Assembly (NCBI GenBank): GCA_026400535.1
Contig: JAPLOU010000022.1
Coordinates: 32,917-96,916, forward strand
Source: Hyphomicrobiales bacterium
GTDB lineage: Bacteria > Pseudomonadota > Alphaproteobacteria > Rhizobiales > Beijerinckiaceae
Direction of reading: 5' to 3'
Length of the DNA stretch: 64,000 nucleotides
The notes below the pieces were generated by a model. The model did no database searches. It was not told the origin of the DNA and saw only the letters and a list, made by a program, of their open reading frames with translations. A program made the position numbers and the translations under genes. Each line of letters opens with the position of its first letter. Within the stretch, counting starts at the first letter, position 1. Below, piece after piece: positions 9,697 through 18,494 of this stretch.

Positions 9697-10731
9697 TCAC
9701 GCTGCCCCATCCCGCACCAGCGACATCATCCGTTCCACATGCGCTATCGGCGTCTGCGGCACAATCCCATGCCCCAGATTGAGAATGTGGCGACGCCCAC
9801 GGGCCACCATCAACATCTCCTGCACGCCTTTCTCGAGCGCATCTCCGCCGGCCACCAGCGCCAGCGGATCAAGATTTCCCTGCGAGACAATCGTCTGTGG
9901 CAATTGCTTGACCGCGTGACCAAGGTCAGCGCCCCAATCAATTCCAAAACCATCCGCGCCGGTCACCTTCGCATACTGGCCCAGAACACCCGCCGCCCCG
10001 CGCGCGAACACAATCACTTTCGCGCCCGGATACGCCTCCTTGACCCCCACGACGATCCGCCGTATCGGCTCGATCGACCAACGCTCGATCCCCCTGGGGG
10101 TCAACGCACTCGCGAAGCTCTCGAAAACCTGGACAACTTCGGCCCCGGCGGCCAGCTGGGCCTTCAGATACACGATCGAGGCCTCCACCAGCTGATCGAT
10201 GATAACCCCCAGGAACTCCGGATCGCGATACGCCACAAGCCGGGCCGGGGCCTGATCAGGGGTGCCCTTGCCCGCGATCATATAGCTGGCAACCGTCCAT
10301 GGGGCGCCGCAGAAACCGATCAGTGTCGTCTCGGACGGGAGCTCACGCCGTAACCGCTCAACAGTCCGAATGACCGCGGTCAGGCGCTCAAGATCAAACC
10401 GCAGCGGCCTTTGCCGCAAGGCCTCCGCTGTCTCGATCTGTTCCAGCCGCGGCCCTTCCCCTTCCTCGAACCACACCTTCTGGCCCATGGCATGGGGGAC
10501 GACCAGGATGTCCGAGAACAGAATCGAGGCGTCGAAGCCAAAGCGGCGGATCGGCTGCAGCGTAACCTCCGTCGCCAGCTCGGTGTTGAAACACAAATCG
10601 AGGAACGAGCCGGCCCTTGCCCTCGTCTCGCGGTATTCCGGCAGGTACCGCCCCGCCTGTCGCATCAGCCAGATGGGTGGCGTTGCAAGTGTCTCCCCTG
10701 CGAAGAGGCGCATCAGTGTTGTTGTCATCAT
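9697..10731 (-). CDS. hemE: Uroporphyrinogen decarboxylase
   Basis: Decarboxylates uroporphyrinogen III to coproporphyrinogen III in the cytoplasm. The open frame runs back to 10836, but the start at 10731 (MMTTTLMRLFAGE) gives the normal length of 344 residues and has a GGGGGA purine stretch just upstream; the longer N-terminus looks untranslated. WLMRQAGRYLPEYR near the N-terminus is the family signature with the substrate-binding arginines, and GFCGAPWTVASYM matches the second signature. It is the first leftward gene from the putative origin, heading the hemE-hemJ pair. Confidence 0.96.
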   Translation of the reverse strand: MMTTTLMRLFAGETLATPPIWLMRQAGRYLPEYRETRARAGSFLDLCFNTELATEVTLQPIRRFGFDASILFSDILVVPHAMGQKVWFEEGEGPRLEQIETAEALRQRPLRFDLERLTAVIRTVERLRRELPSETTLIGFCGAPWTVASYMIAGKGTPDQAPARLVAYRDPEFLGVIIDQLVEASIVYLKAQLAAGAEVVQVFESFASALTPRGIERWSIEPIRRIVVGVKEAYPGAKVIVFARGAAGVLGQYAKVTGADGFGIDWGADLGHAVKQLPQTIVSQGNLDPLALVAGGDALEKGVQEMLMVARGRRHILNLGHGIVPQTPIAHVERMMSLVRDGAA

Positions 10732-10828
10732 TGTCCCCCGATAGCCCTCTATAATAGACAGGAATGAATTTGGTCTTCTGTTTTTTCTGTTTGGGCACCG
10801 CAACCAGTGCCGCAAAATCATCAACGTC

Positions 10829-10837
10829 CCATCCACA
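10829..10837 (+). promoter_or_regulatory. DnaA-box-like 9-mer (weak)
   Basis: CCATCCACA differs from the TTATCCACA consensus at the first two positions only. It lies in the putative origin. Confidence 0.35.
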
Positions 10838-10892
10838 GGATCGGCTCGGCCATCCGATGATCGCTGGCATCATCCTTCTCGGCATCCTGCCC

Positions 10893-10908
10893 TTAACCGT
10901 TTGTTAAC
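10893..10908. promoter_or_regulatory. CtrA binding site (TTAA-N7-TTAAC)
   Basis: TTAA at 10893-10896 and TTAAC at 10904-10908 are separated by exactly 7 bases, the full consensus for the alphaproteobacterial cell-cycle regulator CtrA. In Caulobacter, CtrA binds such sites in oriC and blocks initiation. Here it is the only perfect copy seen in the gap, next to an AT-rich patch. Confidence 0.7.
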
Positions 10909-10977
10909 CATGATAATTTTCCCGGCATGAGCGCGCCACCCGCTCCCTTGGGCCGACCCCGCCGTCTCCACATCGAT

Positions 10978-10986
10978 TCATCCACA
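10978..10986 (+). promoter_or_regulatory. DnaA-box-like 9-mer
   Basis: TCATCCACA matches the TTATCCACA consensus at 8 of 9 positions and is the best DnaA box candidate in the putative origin, 70 bases to the right of the CtrA site. Confidence 0.5.
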
Positions 10987-11113
10987 GCCCCTGTGTCGCT
11001 GCGCAACGATCCGGCCTGCAGCCGACCCAGCCCAGCAGACGCGTCCGCGCGTCCACTTGTCCCCATACGTCCCCGGCGTTATGCCCAGAGCGAGCCATCC
11101 TGCTGGACACCAC

Positions 11114-11941
11114 ATGCGTAGCTTTTTCCACCTGCACCTTGTCTCGGATGCGACGGGAGAAACCCTCATCGCCATCAGCCGCGCGGCAGCCGCGCAGTAT
11201 GATGGCGTGTCCGCGATCGAGCATGTCTATCCCCTGGTGCGGTCGCGCACCCAGCTGGACCGGGTGTTGAATGAGATCGAGACGGCTCCCGGCATTGTCC
11301 TGTACACCCTTGTTGATCGCGACCTGGCCAAAACTTTGGAAGACTTCTGCACGCGGATAGGCTCGCCGACCATGTCGATTCTCAATCCGATCCTGTCGCT
11401 TTTCCAGTCCTACCTCGGCGCCGCATCATCGGCCCGCCCAGGTGCACAGCACATGCTCAACGCCGAGTATTTCAAGCGTATCGACGCCATGAACTACACC
11501 ATGCTGCATGATGACGGCCAACTGACGGATGACCTTGAAAGCGCCGACATCGTGCTGCTCGGCGTGAGCCGCACCTCAAAGACGCCGACCAGCATTTATC
11601 TGGCCAATCGTGGGGTCAAGACCGCTAACATTCCGCTCGTGCCCGGCGTGCCGCCCCCGTCCCAGCTCGAAACCCTGCGCAAGCCGCTGATCGTCGGGCT
11701 TGTCGCCGCGCCCGAGCGCATCGTGCAGATCCGCCAGAACAGGCTGCTCTCGCTCAAGGCCGATGACGAAACGGCCTATGTTGACCACGACGCGGTCGCC
11801 GCAGAGATCGCCACATCCCGCAAACTGTTCGCGCGCCGAGGCTGGCCCGTCATCGATGTGACCCGCCGTTCAATCGAGGAGACCGCCGCAGCGATCCTCG
11901 AGCATCTGCGCGATCATCGCCTCAAATTCATTGCGATGTAA
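11114..11941 (+). CDS. Pyruvate, phosphate dikinase regulatory protein (PSRP/DUF299)
   Basis: Bifunctional kinase/phosphorylase that inactivates and reactivates pyruvate phosphate dikinase (or PEP synthase in some bacteria) by ADP-dependent threonine phosphorylation and Pi-dependent dephosphorylation. The start at 11114 ([17 protein letters not shown]) matches the family N-terminus; the frame is open further upstream. It has 275 residues. The P-loop [18 protein letters not shown] lies near residue 150. It is the first rightward gene after the putative origin. In Caulobacter and Rickettsia the same gene (RP001 type) flanks the origin. Confidence 0.93.
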   Translation: MRSFFHLHLVSDATGETLIAISRAAAAQYDGVSAIEHVYPLVRSRTQLDRVLNEIETAPGIVLYTLVDRDLAKTLEDFCTRIGSPTMSILNPILSLFQSYLGAASSARPGAQHMLNAEYFKRIDAMNYTMLHDDGQLTDDLESADIVLLGVSRTSKTPTSIYLANRGVKTANIPLVPGVPPPSQLETLRKPLIVGLVAAPERIVQIRQNRLLSLKADDETAYVDHDAVAAEIATSRKLFARRGWPVIDVTRRSIEETAAAILEHLRDHRLKFIAM

Positions 11942-11949
11942 CGTCAGCC

Positions 11950-12597
11950 ATGCGTGCGCTGTCTCACCCGCCAGAAAAGCCCGCCTCGCTGTGGCGGCTT
12001 GATCAACCCTTGTTGCTGGCATCCGCCAGCGTGACGCGGTGCGGCATCCTGCGCGCAGCCGGGTTGCCAGTTGATGTCGAGCCGGCACACCTCGATGAAC
12101 GTGCCACCGAACAGGCACATCTTGACACCGGCGCACGGCCGGAAACCGTCGCGGAGAAACTCGCGCGCGCCAAGGCGCTTCAGGTCAGCACGCTGCATCA
12201 CGACCGGCTCGTGCTCGGCGCCGACCAGACATTGACGATGGACGGCCACGCCTTCCACAAGCCCGCCGACCGTGCGGAGGCGACCCGCCAGCTGAAGGCC
12301 TTGTCGGGTCGCACCCACCAGCTCACCTCGGCCTTTGCACTGGCCCGGGGCGGCCTGATCCTGGGCTCGGGCAGCGCCACGGCGCAAATGACAATGCGCG
12401 CCCTCTCGGATGAGTTCCTTGAGCGTTATTTCGCTGCAGCCGCGACAGAAACGACCGCCACGGTTGGCGGCTATCACCTCGAGCGTCTCGGCAGCCACCT
12501 GTTCAGCGCAGTCGTTGGGGATCACTTCACGGTCCTCGGCCTGCCGCTTCTGGCTGTGCTGCCAATGCTGCGCGACCTTGGCGCTGTGGCGGAGTGA
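11950..12597 (+). CDS. maf: Maf-like nucleotide pyrophosphatase
   Basis: Hydrolyses nucleoside triphosphates, often modified or non-canonical ones, to monophosphates; linked to house-cleaning and septum control. It has 215 residues. LLLASASVTRC at the N-terminus is the Maf SASxxR signature, and VLGADQTLTMDG carries the conserved acidic residue. The family is usually just over 190-200 residues, so the first 18 or so residues could be an over-long start. It lies 8 bases after the PPDK regulator and overlaps aroE by 4 bases. Confidence 0.9.
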   Translation: MRALSHPPEKPASLWRLDQPLLLASASVTRCGILRAAGLPVDVEPAHLDERATEQAHLDTGARPETVAEKLARAKALQVSTLHHDRLVLGADQTLTMDGHAFHKPADRAEATRQLKALSGRTHQLTSAFALARGGLILGSGSATAQMTMRALSDEFLERYFAAAATETTATVGGYHLERLGSHLFSAVVGDHFTVLGLPLLAVLPMLRDLGAVAE

Positions 12598-13460
12598 CCC
12601 GCTTGACCCGCACATGCTTCGTCGCAGGCTCGCCGATCGCCCAGTCCCGATCCCCGATGATCCACGGCCACTGGATCGCGGAGCGTGGACTTGACGCCAC
12701 CTATCAGCGGATCGAGGCGCAAACCGACGTTTTGCCGACATTGCTGGCCCGTGTGCGCAGCGGAGAACTGCTCGGCGGCAATCTCACCAAGCCGTTGAAG
12801 GAGGCAGCCCTGCCGGCCCTTGACACGCTCACCGACGACGCCGCAGCCATGGGGGCTGTGAACACGGTCTTTGTGCATCAGGGCAAACTGACCGGTGCCA
12901 ACACGGATGTGCCCGGTTTCCTTGCGCATCTCGACGAGACCTGCCCCGACTGGCAACGGTCGGTCGATCAGGCCCTTGTCCTGGGTGCAGGCGGGGCCGC
13001 GCGTGCTGTCGTTTATGGATTGCTGCAACGCCGAATTCCCCGCATCCTGATCGCAAACCGGTCTGGCGCGCGGGCGCAGGCGCTGATCGACTCCTTCGGT
13101 GGCTTGACGGCTGGCCGTCAGCTCTGCCCCGCGCCCTGGCCAGTCGCGTCGTCCACTCTGTCCTCTTGCCAGCTGGTCATCAACACGACCTCGCTTGGCA
13201 TGGTCGGACAGCCAGCCCTGGCGCTCGCGTGGCCCGACAGCCTGGACGGCACGATCGTCTACGACATCGTTTATGTCCCGCTCGAGACAGACCTCTTGCG
13301 CCAGGCGCGCCGCCGCGGTGCCCGGACGGTCGATGGTCTCGGCATGCTGCTCCATCAGGCTGCCATAGCCTTCGGTTTCTGGTTCGGCACGACGCCGCAG
13401 GTGACCCCGGAGCTGTGGGCCATGGTTGCCGCCGACATCACCGGGACCACGGGCTCATGA
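12594..13460 (+). CDS. aroE: Shikimate dehydrogenase
   Basis: Reduces 3-dehydroshikimate to shikimate with NADPH in aromatic amino acid synthesis. It has 288 residues. FVAGSPIAQSRSPMIH is the substrate-binding SxS motif region, GGNLTKPLKEAAL carries the catalytic lysine, GANTDVPGF the conserved Asn-Thr-Asp, and VLGAGGAARAV the nucleotide-binding glycine loop. The start is a GTG overlapping the maf stop (GTGA), and its own stop overlaps the coaE ATG, so maf-aroE-coaE-dnaQ looks translationally coupled. Confidence 0.95.
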   Translation: MTRLTRTCFVAGSPIAQSRSPMIHGHWIAERGLDATYQRIEAQTDVLPTLLARVRSGELLGGNLTKPLKEAALPALDTLTDDAAAMGAVNTVFVHQGKLTGANTDVPGFLAHLDETCPDWQRSVDQALVLGAGGAARAVVYGLLQRRIPRILIANRSGARAQALIDSFGGLTAGRQLCPAPWPVASSTLSSCQLVINTTSLGMVGQPALALAWPDSLDGTIVYDIVYVPLETDLLRQARRRGARTVDGLGMLLHQAAIAFGFWFGTTPQVTPELWAMVAADITGTTGS

Positions 13461-14074
13461 CCATCGTTCTGGGATTGACCGGCTCCATCGGCATGGGCAA
13501 GTCCACGACAGCGGCCATGTTCAGGGATCTTGGCTGCCCCGTCCATGATGCAGATGCTGCGGTGCATCGGCTCTATGCAGGGCCGGCGGCTGACGCGGTG
13601 AGGGCGCTCTTTCCCGCCACCGTCACCGGTCAGCAGGTCGACCGTGAAGCTCTCGCCCGCGAAGTCCTGGGCCGGCCCGAACGGCTGGCGCAGCTTGAAA
13701 CGCTGATCCATCCGCTGGTGCGGGAAGCTGAAGCGACGTTCCTCGACGCTGCAAGGGCGAGTGGCGCTGCGCTCGTCGTGCTCGACATCCCCCTGCTGTT
13801 TGAGAGCGGCGCCGCCGCTCGCTGCGACAAGATCGTCGTCGTCACAGCTCCACCGGACGTGCAGCGTGCGCGGGTCCTCGCCCGTCCGGGCATGACCGAG
13901 GATCGTCTCGCCGCCATCCTCGCCCGCCAGATCCCGGATGCGGAGAAACGCCGCAGGGCCGATTTCATTGTGGACACCGGCCGAGGCTTCGACAGCGCCC
14001 GTGCCCAAGTCGCCAGGATCGTGGCTACCCTCACACGTGATTCGCGATCCTCACAGGGCGAGCCGGCACAATGA
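13457..14074 (+). CDS. coaE: Dephospho-CoA kinase
   Basis: Catalyses the last step of coenzyme A synthesis, phosphorylating dephospho-CoA. The frame is open far upstream, but the ATG at 13457 begins MTIVLGLTGSIGMGKSTT, the expected N-terminus, and overlaps the aroE stop (ATGA). It has 205 residues. The P-loop GSIGMGKST lies at residues 9-17, followed by HDADAAVH and LDIPLLFESGA, both family motifs. It overlaps dnaQ by 4 bases. Confidence 0.95.
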   Translation: MTIVLGLTGSIGMGKSTTAAMFRDLGCPVHDADAAVHRLYAGPAADAVRALFPATVTGQQVDREALAREVLGRPERLAQLETLIHPLVREAEATFLDAARASGAALVVLDIPLLFESGAAARCDKIVVVTAPPDVQRARVLARPGMTEDRLAAILARQIPDAEKRRRADFIVDTGRGFDSARAQVARIVATLTRDSRSSQGEPAQ

Positions 14075-14820
14075 ATCGGGAAGTGGTGCTGGACACCGAA
14101 ACCACCGGCGTCGATGCCCGCAACGGCGACCGCATTATCGAGATCGGTTGCGTGGAACTGGTCAATCATTGCCCGACCGGGCGAAGCTTCCATGCCTATC
14201 TCAATCCGGGCCGGCCAGTGTCGGACGGCGCGTTCGCTGTCCACGGGCTCTCGGACGCCTTTCTGGCGGACAAGCCCCGGTTTGCCGATGTCGCCGATGC
14301 TTTCACCGATTTCATCGCCGAAGCCCGTCTGGTGATCCACAATGCGCCCTTCGATGTCGGCTTTCTCGACATGGAGCTGACGCGCGTCGGCAAGCCGAGG
14401 CTCGAACCCCAGCATGTCGTCGACACGCTGCTCATGGCCCGGCGCAAGCATCCCGGGGCTTCCAACAGCCTCGACGCCCTGTGCGCGCGCTACGGCATCG
14501 ATACCACCCGCCGCGTGAAGCACGGAGCTCTGCTCGACGCCGAGATCCTGTCGGACGTCTACATCGAACTTCTAGGGGGGCGACAGACCAATCTGGGCCT
14601 TGCCGCGCCAGCGCCCGTCGACTCCAAGGTCGGTCCGACCGCGAACCGCGCCATGAGCGCCTTTCGACGGACCCATGTCCGCACGCCCCGGGTCACGCCG
14701 GCGGAGCAGGAAGCACATGCGGCTCTTGTCGCAGCACTCACCCGGAGCGCTGCGGCAACAACTGGCGCCTGCGCGCTGTGGACTGGCTATCTGGGCCAAC
14801 AGGACAAGGCCGCCGAGTGA
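14071..14820 (+). CDS. dnaQ: DNA polymerase III subunit epsilon (3'-5' proofreading exonuclease)
   Basis: Proofreads during replication as part of the polymerase III core. It has 249 residues. Exo I is LDTETTG with the metal-binding Asp and Glu, Exo II is IHNAPFDVGFLD, and Exo III is KHGALLDAEILSDVYIEL with the His and Asp. A poorly conserved C-terminal tail, presumably the alpha-subunit contact region, follows. The ATGA overlap with coaE suggests coupling. It converges on secB with 13 bases between the stops. Confidence 0.95.
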   Translation: MNREVVLDTETTGVDARNGDRIIEIGCVELVNHCPTGRSFHAYLNPGRPVSDGAFAVHGLSDAFLADKPRFADVADAFTDFIAEARLVIHNAPFDVGFLDMELTRVGKPRLEPQHVVDTLLMARRKHPGASNSLDALCARYGIDTTRRVKHGALLDAEILSDVYIELLGGRQTNLGLAAPAPVDSKVGPTANRAMSAFRRTHVRTPRVTPAEQEAHAALVAALTRSAAATTGACALWTGYLGQQDKAAE

Positions 14821-14833
14821 TGGCGGCCGTGCC

Positions 14834-15331
14834 TCAGGACGCAGCGGGCTGCTGCCCCTGCACCTCGGCTATGCGCTGCTGGAACAGGGCCTGGAAATCG
14901 ACCGGGTCGATGTAGAGCGGCGGAAAACCGCCATTGCGTACGGCGTCCGCCACGATCTGGCGGGCGAAGGGGAAAAGCAGGCGCGGGCATTCGATCATCA
15001 CGACAGCCGACATGTGCTCCGCCGGAACGCCGACGATGCGGAACACGCCCGCGTAGGACAGCTCGAACACGAACAGCTTGTCGGCGCCGATCTCGGCCTT
15101 GCCCTCGAGCATCAGGACGGATTCCACATCGGTTTCGCTCAGTTGCGTCGCGCCGACATTGACCTGGAGCTGGATCTGCGGGTTCTGCTGGGCATTGCCG
15201 AACACGCGCGGAGCGTTCGGATTCTCGAAGGACATGTCCTTCACATACTGAACAAGGGCGGTAAGCGAAGGCCCGCTGTTCTCCGGTGCGGCGCCGTTGG
15301 TTGCGTCAGTGGCCATGGTCTGGTTCGCCAT
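14834..15331 (-). CDS. secB: Protein-export chaperone SecB
   Basis: Tetrameric cytoplasmic chaperone that keeps precursors unfolded and delivers them to SecA. It has 165 residues. [14 protein letters not shown] near residue 28 and the later [31 protein letters not shown] are hallmark SecB segments. It is monocistronic and convergent with dnaQ. The 296-base gap between its start and the Tim44-like gene carries no recognisable gene. In many Rhizobiales a small fxsA gene sits near here, but I see none. Confidence 0.95.
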   Translation of the reverse strand: MANQTMATDATNGAAPENSGPSLTALVQYVKDMSFENPNAPRVFGNAQQNPQIQLQVNVGATQLSETDVESVLMLEGKAEIGADKLFVFELSYAGVFRIVGVPAEHMSAVVMIECPRLLFPFARQIVADAVRNGGFPPLYIDPVDFQALFQQRIAEVQGQQPAAS

Positions 15332-15627
15332 TCTTCGGGTTGATCTGGGTCCGGATCGGTCTTCAGCGGCACGCTGGGGTCAACCCGACTGGCAGGGCGG
15401 CTAGCACGATCCGGACGCTGCGACAAGGAAGGGATTGCCCACGCAGCGCGAAGCGCAACCCCGGGCCGCACACAGGACAGTTTGACAAAGGCTATCGCGG
15501 GCACGATGACGCTGCGCATCGGCTTGTGGGCAGCCGGGCTGGATGGTACGACAACGTCTTGCGATTTCAGAAGCGGTTCGGCAGGCGCGCGAGATGTCTG
15601 CGCCGGATCGCCGGGACAAGGACAGCG

Positions 15628-16329
15628 ATGCAAGGCTCGTTTGACATCTTCACCCTCGTTTTTCTGGCCCTGGCTGTGTTCGTGGCGTGGAAGCTGCGCT
15701 CGGTTCTGGGTCAGAAGACGGGCCACGAACAGCCGCCGGGGGACGTGTTCGGGCGCAAGCCGCCGCCCCAGGCACCGGCTCCGGACAGCAATGTCATTCG
15801 CCTTCCCGGTGTCGCCGCCAATGATGCAGCCCCGGAGCAGCCCTTCCGTTGGACCGGCTTGGCGCTTCCGGGAACGCCTGTGGCGAACGGCCTCGACGCG
15901 ATCGAGCGCGAGGAACGCGGCTTCGATGGGCGCGGCTTTCTCGACGGCTCGAAAGCAGCCTATGAGATGATCGTGATGAGCTTTGCCAACGGCGACCGCA
16001 AGACCCTGAAAGGCTTGCTGTCGAAAGAGGTCTATGACGATTTCGATCAGGCGATCAGCGAACGCGAGAAGCGCGGTGATGTCGTTGAGACGACCTTTGT
16101 CTCGATGGACGGGGCGGAGATTGTGGCCGCCGAGGTCAGGGGCAAGACCGGCATGATTACCGTTCAGTTCTCGCCCAAGCTGATCAAGGCCTTGAAGAAC
16201 AAGGCCGGGGCGACAATCGACGGCAGTCCCGACAGCGTGGTTGACGTGACCGAGACCTGGACCTTTTCCCGTCAGCTTGGCTCGCGTGATCCGAACTGGC
16301 TTCTGGTCGCTACCGGCTCCGACGATTGA
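15628..16329 (+). CDS. Tim44/TimA-family inner-membrane-associated protein
   Basis: Bacterial homologue of the mitochondrial import motor anchor Tim44, thought to bind the inner membrane in alphaproteobacteria. The ATG at 15628 is chosen because it begins MQGSFDIFTLVFLALAVFVAW, a single N-terminal membrane helix; the upstream open frame looks non-coding. It has 233 residues. The C-terminal two thirds, from GFDGRGFLDGSKAAYEMIVM onward, match the Tim44-like fold (GDRKTLKGLLSKEVYDDF). The linker is proline-rich. The stop overlaps the mltA start; the cluster with mltA and the Smr gene is common in Rhizobiales. Confidence 0.88.
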   Translation: MQGSFDIFTLVFLALAVFVAWKLRSVLGQKTGHEQPPGDVFGRKPPPQAPAPDSNVIRLPGVAANDAAPEQPFRWTGLALPGTPVANGLDAIEREERGFDGRGFLDGSKAAYEMIVMSFANGDRKTLKGLLSKEVYDDFDQAISEREKRGDVVETTFVSMDGAEIVAAEVRGKTGMITVQFSPKLIKALKNKAGATIDGSPDSVVDVTETWTFSRQLGSRDPNWLLVATGSDD

Positions 16330-17489
16330 TCAAGGGCTGGCTGCTGGCGGTTGTCATGAGCGTGACCACCGGCACATCCCATTCTGCCGAACCTGTGCCC
16401 CCAGCCGTGGTGGGAGCCAGGCTTGAGCGCGGTTCATTCGATGCGCTGGCCGGCTGGCAGGAGGATGACCACGCCGCTGCCCTGAGCGCTCTTGTCGCCG
16501 GCTGCCACAGGGCGGATGTCGTGCGGCACGGCCTAGAGGCGCCCGCCGCGCTGGCGCGGGCGTGCGCCGCTGCCCGCGCCCTGATCGCGCCGGACAGGCT
16601 TCAGGCGCGTCGCTTCTTCGAAAGCAGGTTTGTTCCTCTTACCATCAGGCCTGATGGCCAGACCGGTTTCCTGACTGGCTACTTCGAGCCGGAGTTCCCC
16701 GGATCCGCCGTCCGTACGGACGCTTTTCCGGTGCCGCTGTTCGGACGGCCCGATGATCTGGTCACGCTCGGACAGGGTCAATCGGCGGCGGGACTGCCAA
16801 CGGGTCTTCAGGCGGCTCGCCTTGCCGCCGATGGAACATTGGGTCCTTACCCCAGCCGCCGGGAGATCGAGCAGGGCGCGGTTCCCGGCCTCCCGGTCGT
16901 GGCCTGGCTTGCCGACGAGGTCGACCGCTTCGTGATGCAGGTCCAGGGCTCGGCGCGATTGCGTCTTTCGGATGGTTCGGTGCTGCGCGTGGCCTATGCC
17001 GGCCGCAACGGGCATCCGTATACCTCGCTCGGGCGGCTCCTGTCGCAACAGGACGCAATTCCCCCGGCCGAGATGACCATGGACCGTCTCGTGGCGCGCC
17101 TGAAGGGCGATCCTGGCTGGGCAAGGCGTTTCATGTGGAACAATGCCTCATTCGTGTTTTTTCGCGCCGCACCCGAATTGCCGCCGGCCAGCGGACCAAT
17201 CGGTGGTGCAGGCGTGCCCCTCACCGCCCATCGCAGCGTGGCTGCGGATCGGGCCATCTGGCCCTATGGGCTGCCGATCTGGCTTGACGGGACCATTCCC
17301 ACAGCGAACCGGGGTCTGACGGAGCCCTTGCGCCGCCTGGCCGTCATTCAGGACACGGGCTCCGCCATCGTCGGGCCGGCCCGCTTCGATCTGTATTTCG
17401 GGTCCGGCGCCGAGGCTGGGTTCGTGGCCGGTCTCACCCGACACGGCGTTGATGCCACACTCCTTTGGCCGCGCGCGGATCTGCCGTGA
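16326..17489 (+). CDS. mltA: Membrane-bound lytic murein transglycosylase A
   Basis: Cleaves glycan strands of peptidoglycan to form 1,6-anhydromuramyl ends in the periplasm. The start is a TTG at 16326 that overlaps the previous stop; an ATG at 16356 is possible but would cut the signal peptide short. It has 387 residues. The N-terminus is a signal peptide ending near THSA. TGYFEPEF begins the MltA domain, and the C-terminal 3D domain has IQDTGSAIVGPARFDLYFG with the catalytic Asp region. No lipobox is evident, so it may be soluble in the periplasm. Confidence 0.92.
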   Translation: MIKGWLLAVVMSVTTGTSHSAEPVPPAVVGARLERGSFDALAGWQEDDHAAALSALVAGCHRADVVRHGLEAPAALARACAAARALIAPDRLQARRFFESRFVPLTIRPDGQTGFLTGYFEPEFPGSAVRTDAFPVPLFGRPDDLVTLGQGQSAAGLPTGLQAARLAADGTLGPYPSRREIEQGAVPGLPVVAWLADEVDRFVMQVQGSARLRLSDGSVLRVAYAGRNGHPYTSLGRLLSQQDAIPPAEMTMDRLVARLKGDPGWARRFMWNNASFVFFRAAPELPPASGPIGGAGVPLTAHRSVAADRAIWPYGLPIWLDGTIPTANRGLTEPLRRLAVIQDTGSAIVGPARFDLYFGSGAEAGFVAGLTRHGVDATLLWPRADLP

Positions 17490-18061
17490 TGCGCAGGCGT
17501 CTTGGCCGCCCGCTGACCGGCGAGGAGATCCAGCTGTGGAGCCATGTGGCGCGCACGGTCAGGCCCTTTTCAGGGCGCAGCCTCCCGGCGCCCCCTCAAG
17601 CCGGGGCCGAGCCGGAGATCGCGCCCGCCCTGCCCGGCGAGGCGCTGCTCCCATCATCCCGACAAGCCGGCCCCGCATCACCGCCCAAGCCCGCGCTCGC
17701 CCCCCTTGTCCCGCTGGAACGCCGTACGCTGACGGCGCTGCGACGGGGTACGCAATCGCTGGAAGCGGTGCTCGACCTCCATGGCCTGCGGCAGTCACAG
17801 GCGCATGACCGCCTGCGCGGGTTCCTCATGCAAGAGCAGCAACGCGGCGCGCGTCTTGTCCTGGTGATCACCGGCAAGGGTGCCGCGGGCATGGCGATGG
17901 CCGGCGATGAGCGCGGCGTGCTCAAGCGCATGGTGCCGCACTGGCTCCGGATGGCGGACCTTCGCCCGGTGGTTCTCGGCTTCGAGGACGCGGCGCATCA
18001 GCATGGCGGCGCGGGCGCGATCTATGTCCGCCTGCGCCGCCTGAAGGATCACGGTCCGTGA
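17489..18061 (+). CDS. Smr/MutS2-type endonuclease domain protein
   Basis: Small protein with a C-terminal Smr domain, a fold with nicking endonuclease or RNA-related activity in some relatives; the true substrate here is unknown. It has 190 residues from the ATG at 17489, which overlaps the mltA stop (TGATG). The N-terminal half is proline-rich and low in complexity. The Smr domain has LDLHGLRQSQAHDRL, LVITGKG, and the final GGAGAIYVRLRR. It lies between mltA and an XRE regulator with overlapping ends. Confidence 0.9.
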   Translation: MRRRLGRPLTGEEIQLWSHVARTVRPFSGRSLPAPPQAGAEPEIAPALPGEALLPSSRQAGPASPPKPALAPLVPLERRTLTALRRGTQSLEAVLDLHGLRQSQAHDRLRGFLMQEQQRGARLVLVITGKGAAGMAMAGDERGVLKRMVPHWLRMADLRPVVLGFEDAAHQHGGAGAIYVRLRRLKDHGP

Positions 18062-18435
18062 CGCCGTTTGGTGCCCGCCTGCGTGCCATCCGCCTGCGCC
18101 AGGGCCTGTCGCAGCAGGCCTTCGCGCGCCAGCTTGGCGTTTCCAGCGCCTATGTCTCGGCGCTGGAGCATGGACGGCGCGGCCGTCCGAGCTTCGCCTT
18201 CGTGCAGGGCGTCATCCACACGCTGGGCGTGATCTGGGATGAGGCCGACGAACTGGTCAAGCTGGCGGAACTGTCCGATCCGCGCGTGGTGATTGATACG
18301 GCAGGTCTTGACCCGGCGGCGACCTTGCTGGCCAATCGCCTTGCGCGGGAAATCGCCTCGCTCGATGACGGAGCGATCGCGGAGCTCGACGCGGTTCTGG
18401 AAAAATTGCGCCACCATGGCCGTGCGGGAGGTTGA
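18058..18435 (+). CDS. XRE-family helix-turn-helix transcriptional regulator
   Basis: Putative DNA-binding regulator of 125 residues. The first 60 residues form a Cro/CI helix-turn-helix: RLRQGLSQQAFARQLGVSSAYVSALEHG. The C-terminal part (LDPAATLLANRLAREIASL) is probably for oligomerisation. The start is a GTG overlapping the Smr stop (GTGA), so it is in the same operon as mltA and Smr. The target genes cannot be told from the sequence. Confidence 0.88.
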   Translation: MTPFGARLRAIRLRQGLSQQAFARQLGVSSAYVSALEHGRRGRPSFAFVQGVIHTLGVIWDEADELVKLAELSDPRVVIDTAGLDPAATLLANRLAREIASLDDGAIAELDAVLEKLRHHGRAGG

Positions 18436-18494
18436 CCGGGCGCGCCCCGGATGCGACAGGCGCGCTCTCTGCGCTCACGGGACAGGACATCGCC

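Larger units (their letters stand above)
10732..11113. other. Putative chromosomal replication origin (oriC)
   Basis: This 382-base gene-free stretch lies between hemE and the PPDK regulatory protein gene, the location of oriC in Caulobacter and related alphaproteobacteria. It holds one perfect CtrA-type site, DnaA-box-like 9-mers, and AT-rich patches (10741-10790 and 10905-10925) against a GC-rich background. Genes on both sides read away from it for many kilobases, and parS sites with parAB are within 9 kb. The strand bias and gene context are seen directly; origin function is inferred. Confidence 0.75.

Noticed and set aside
11079..11087. Third DnaA box (TTATGCCCA)
   Set aside because: It matches only 7 of 9 positions, with mismatches inside the core, too weak to call.
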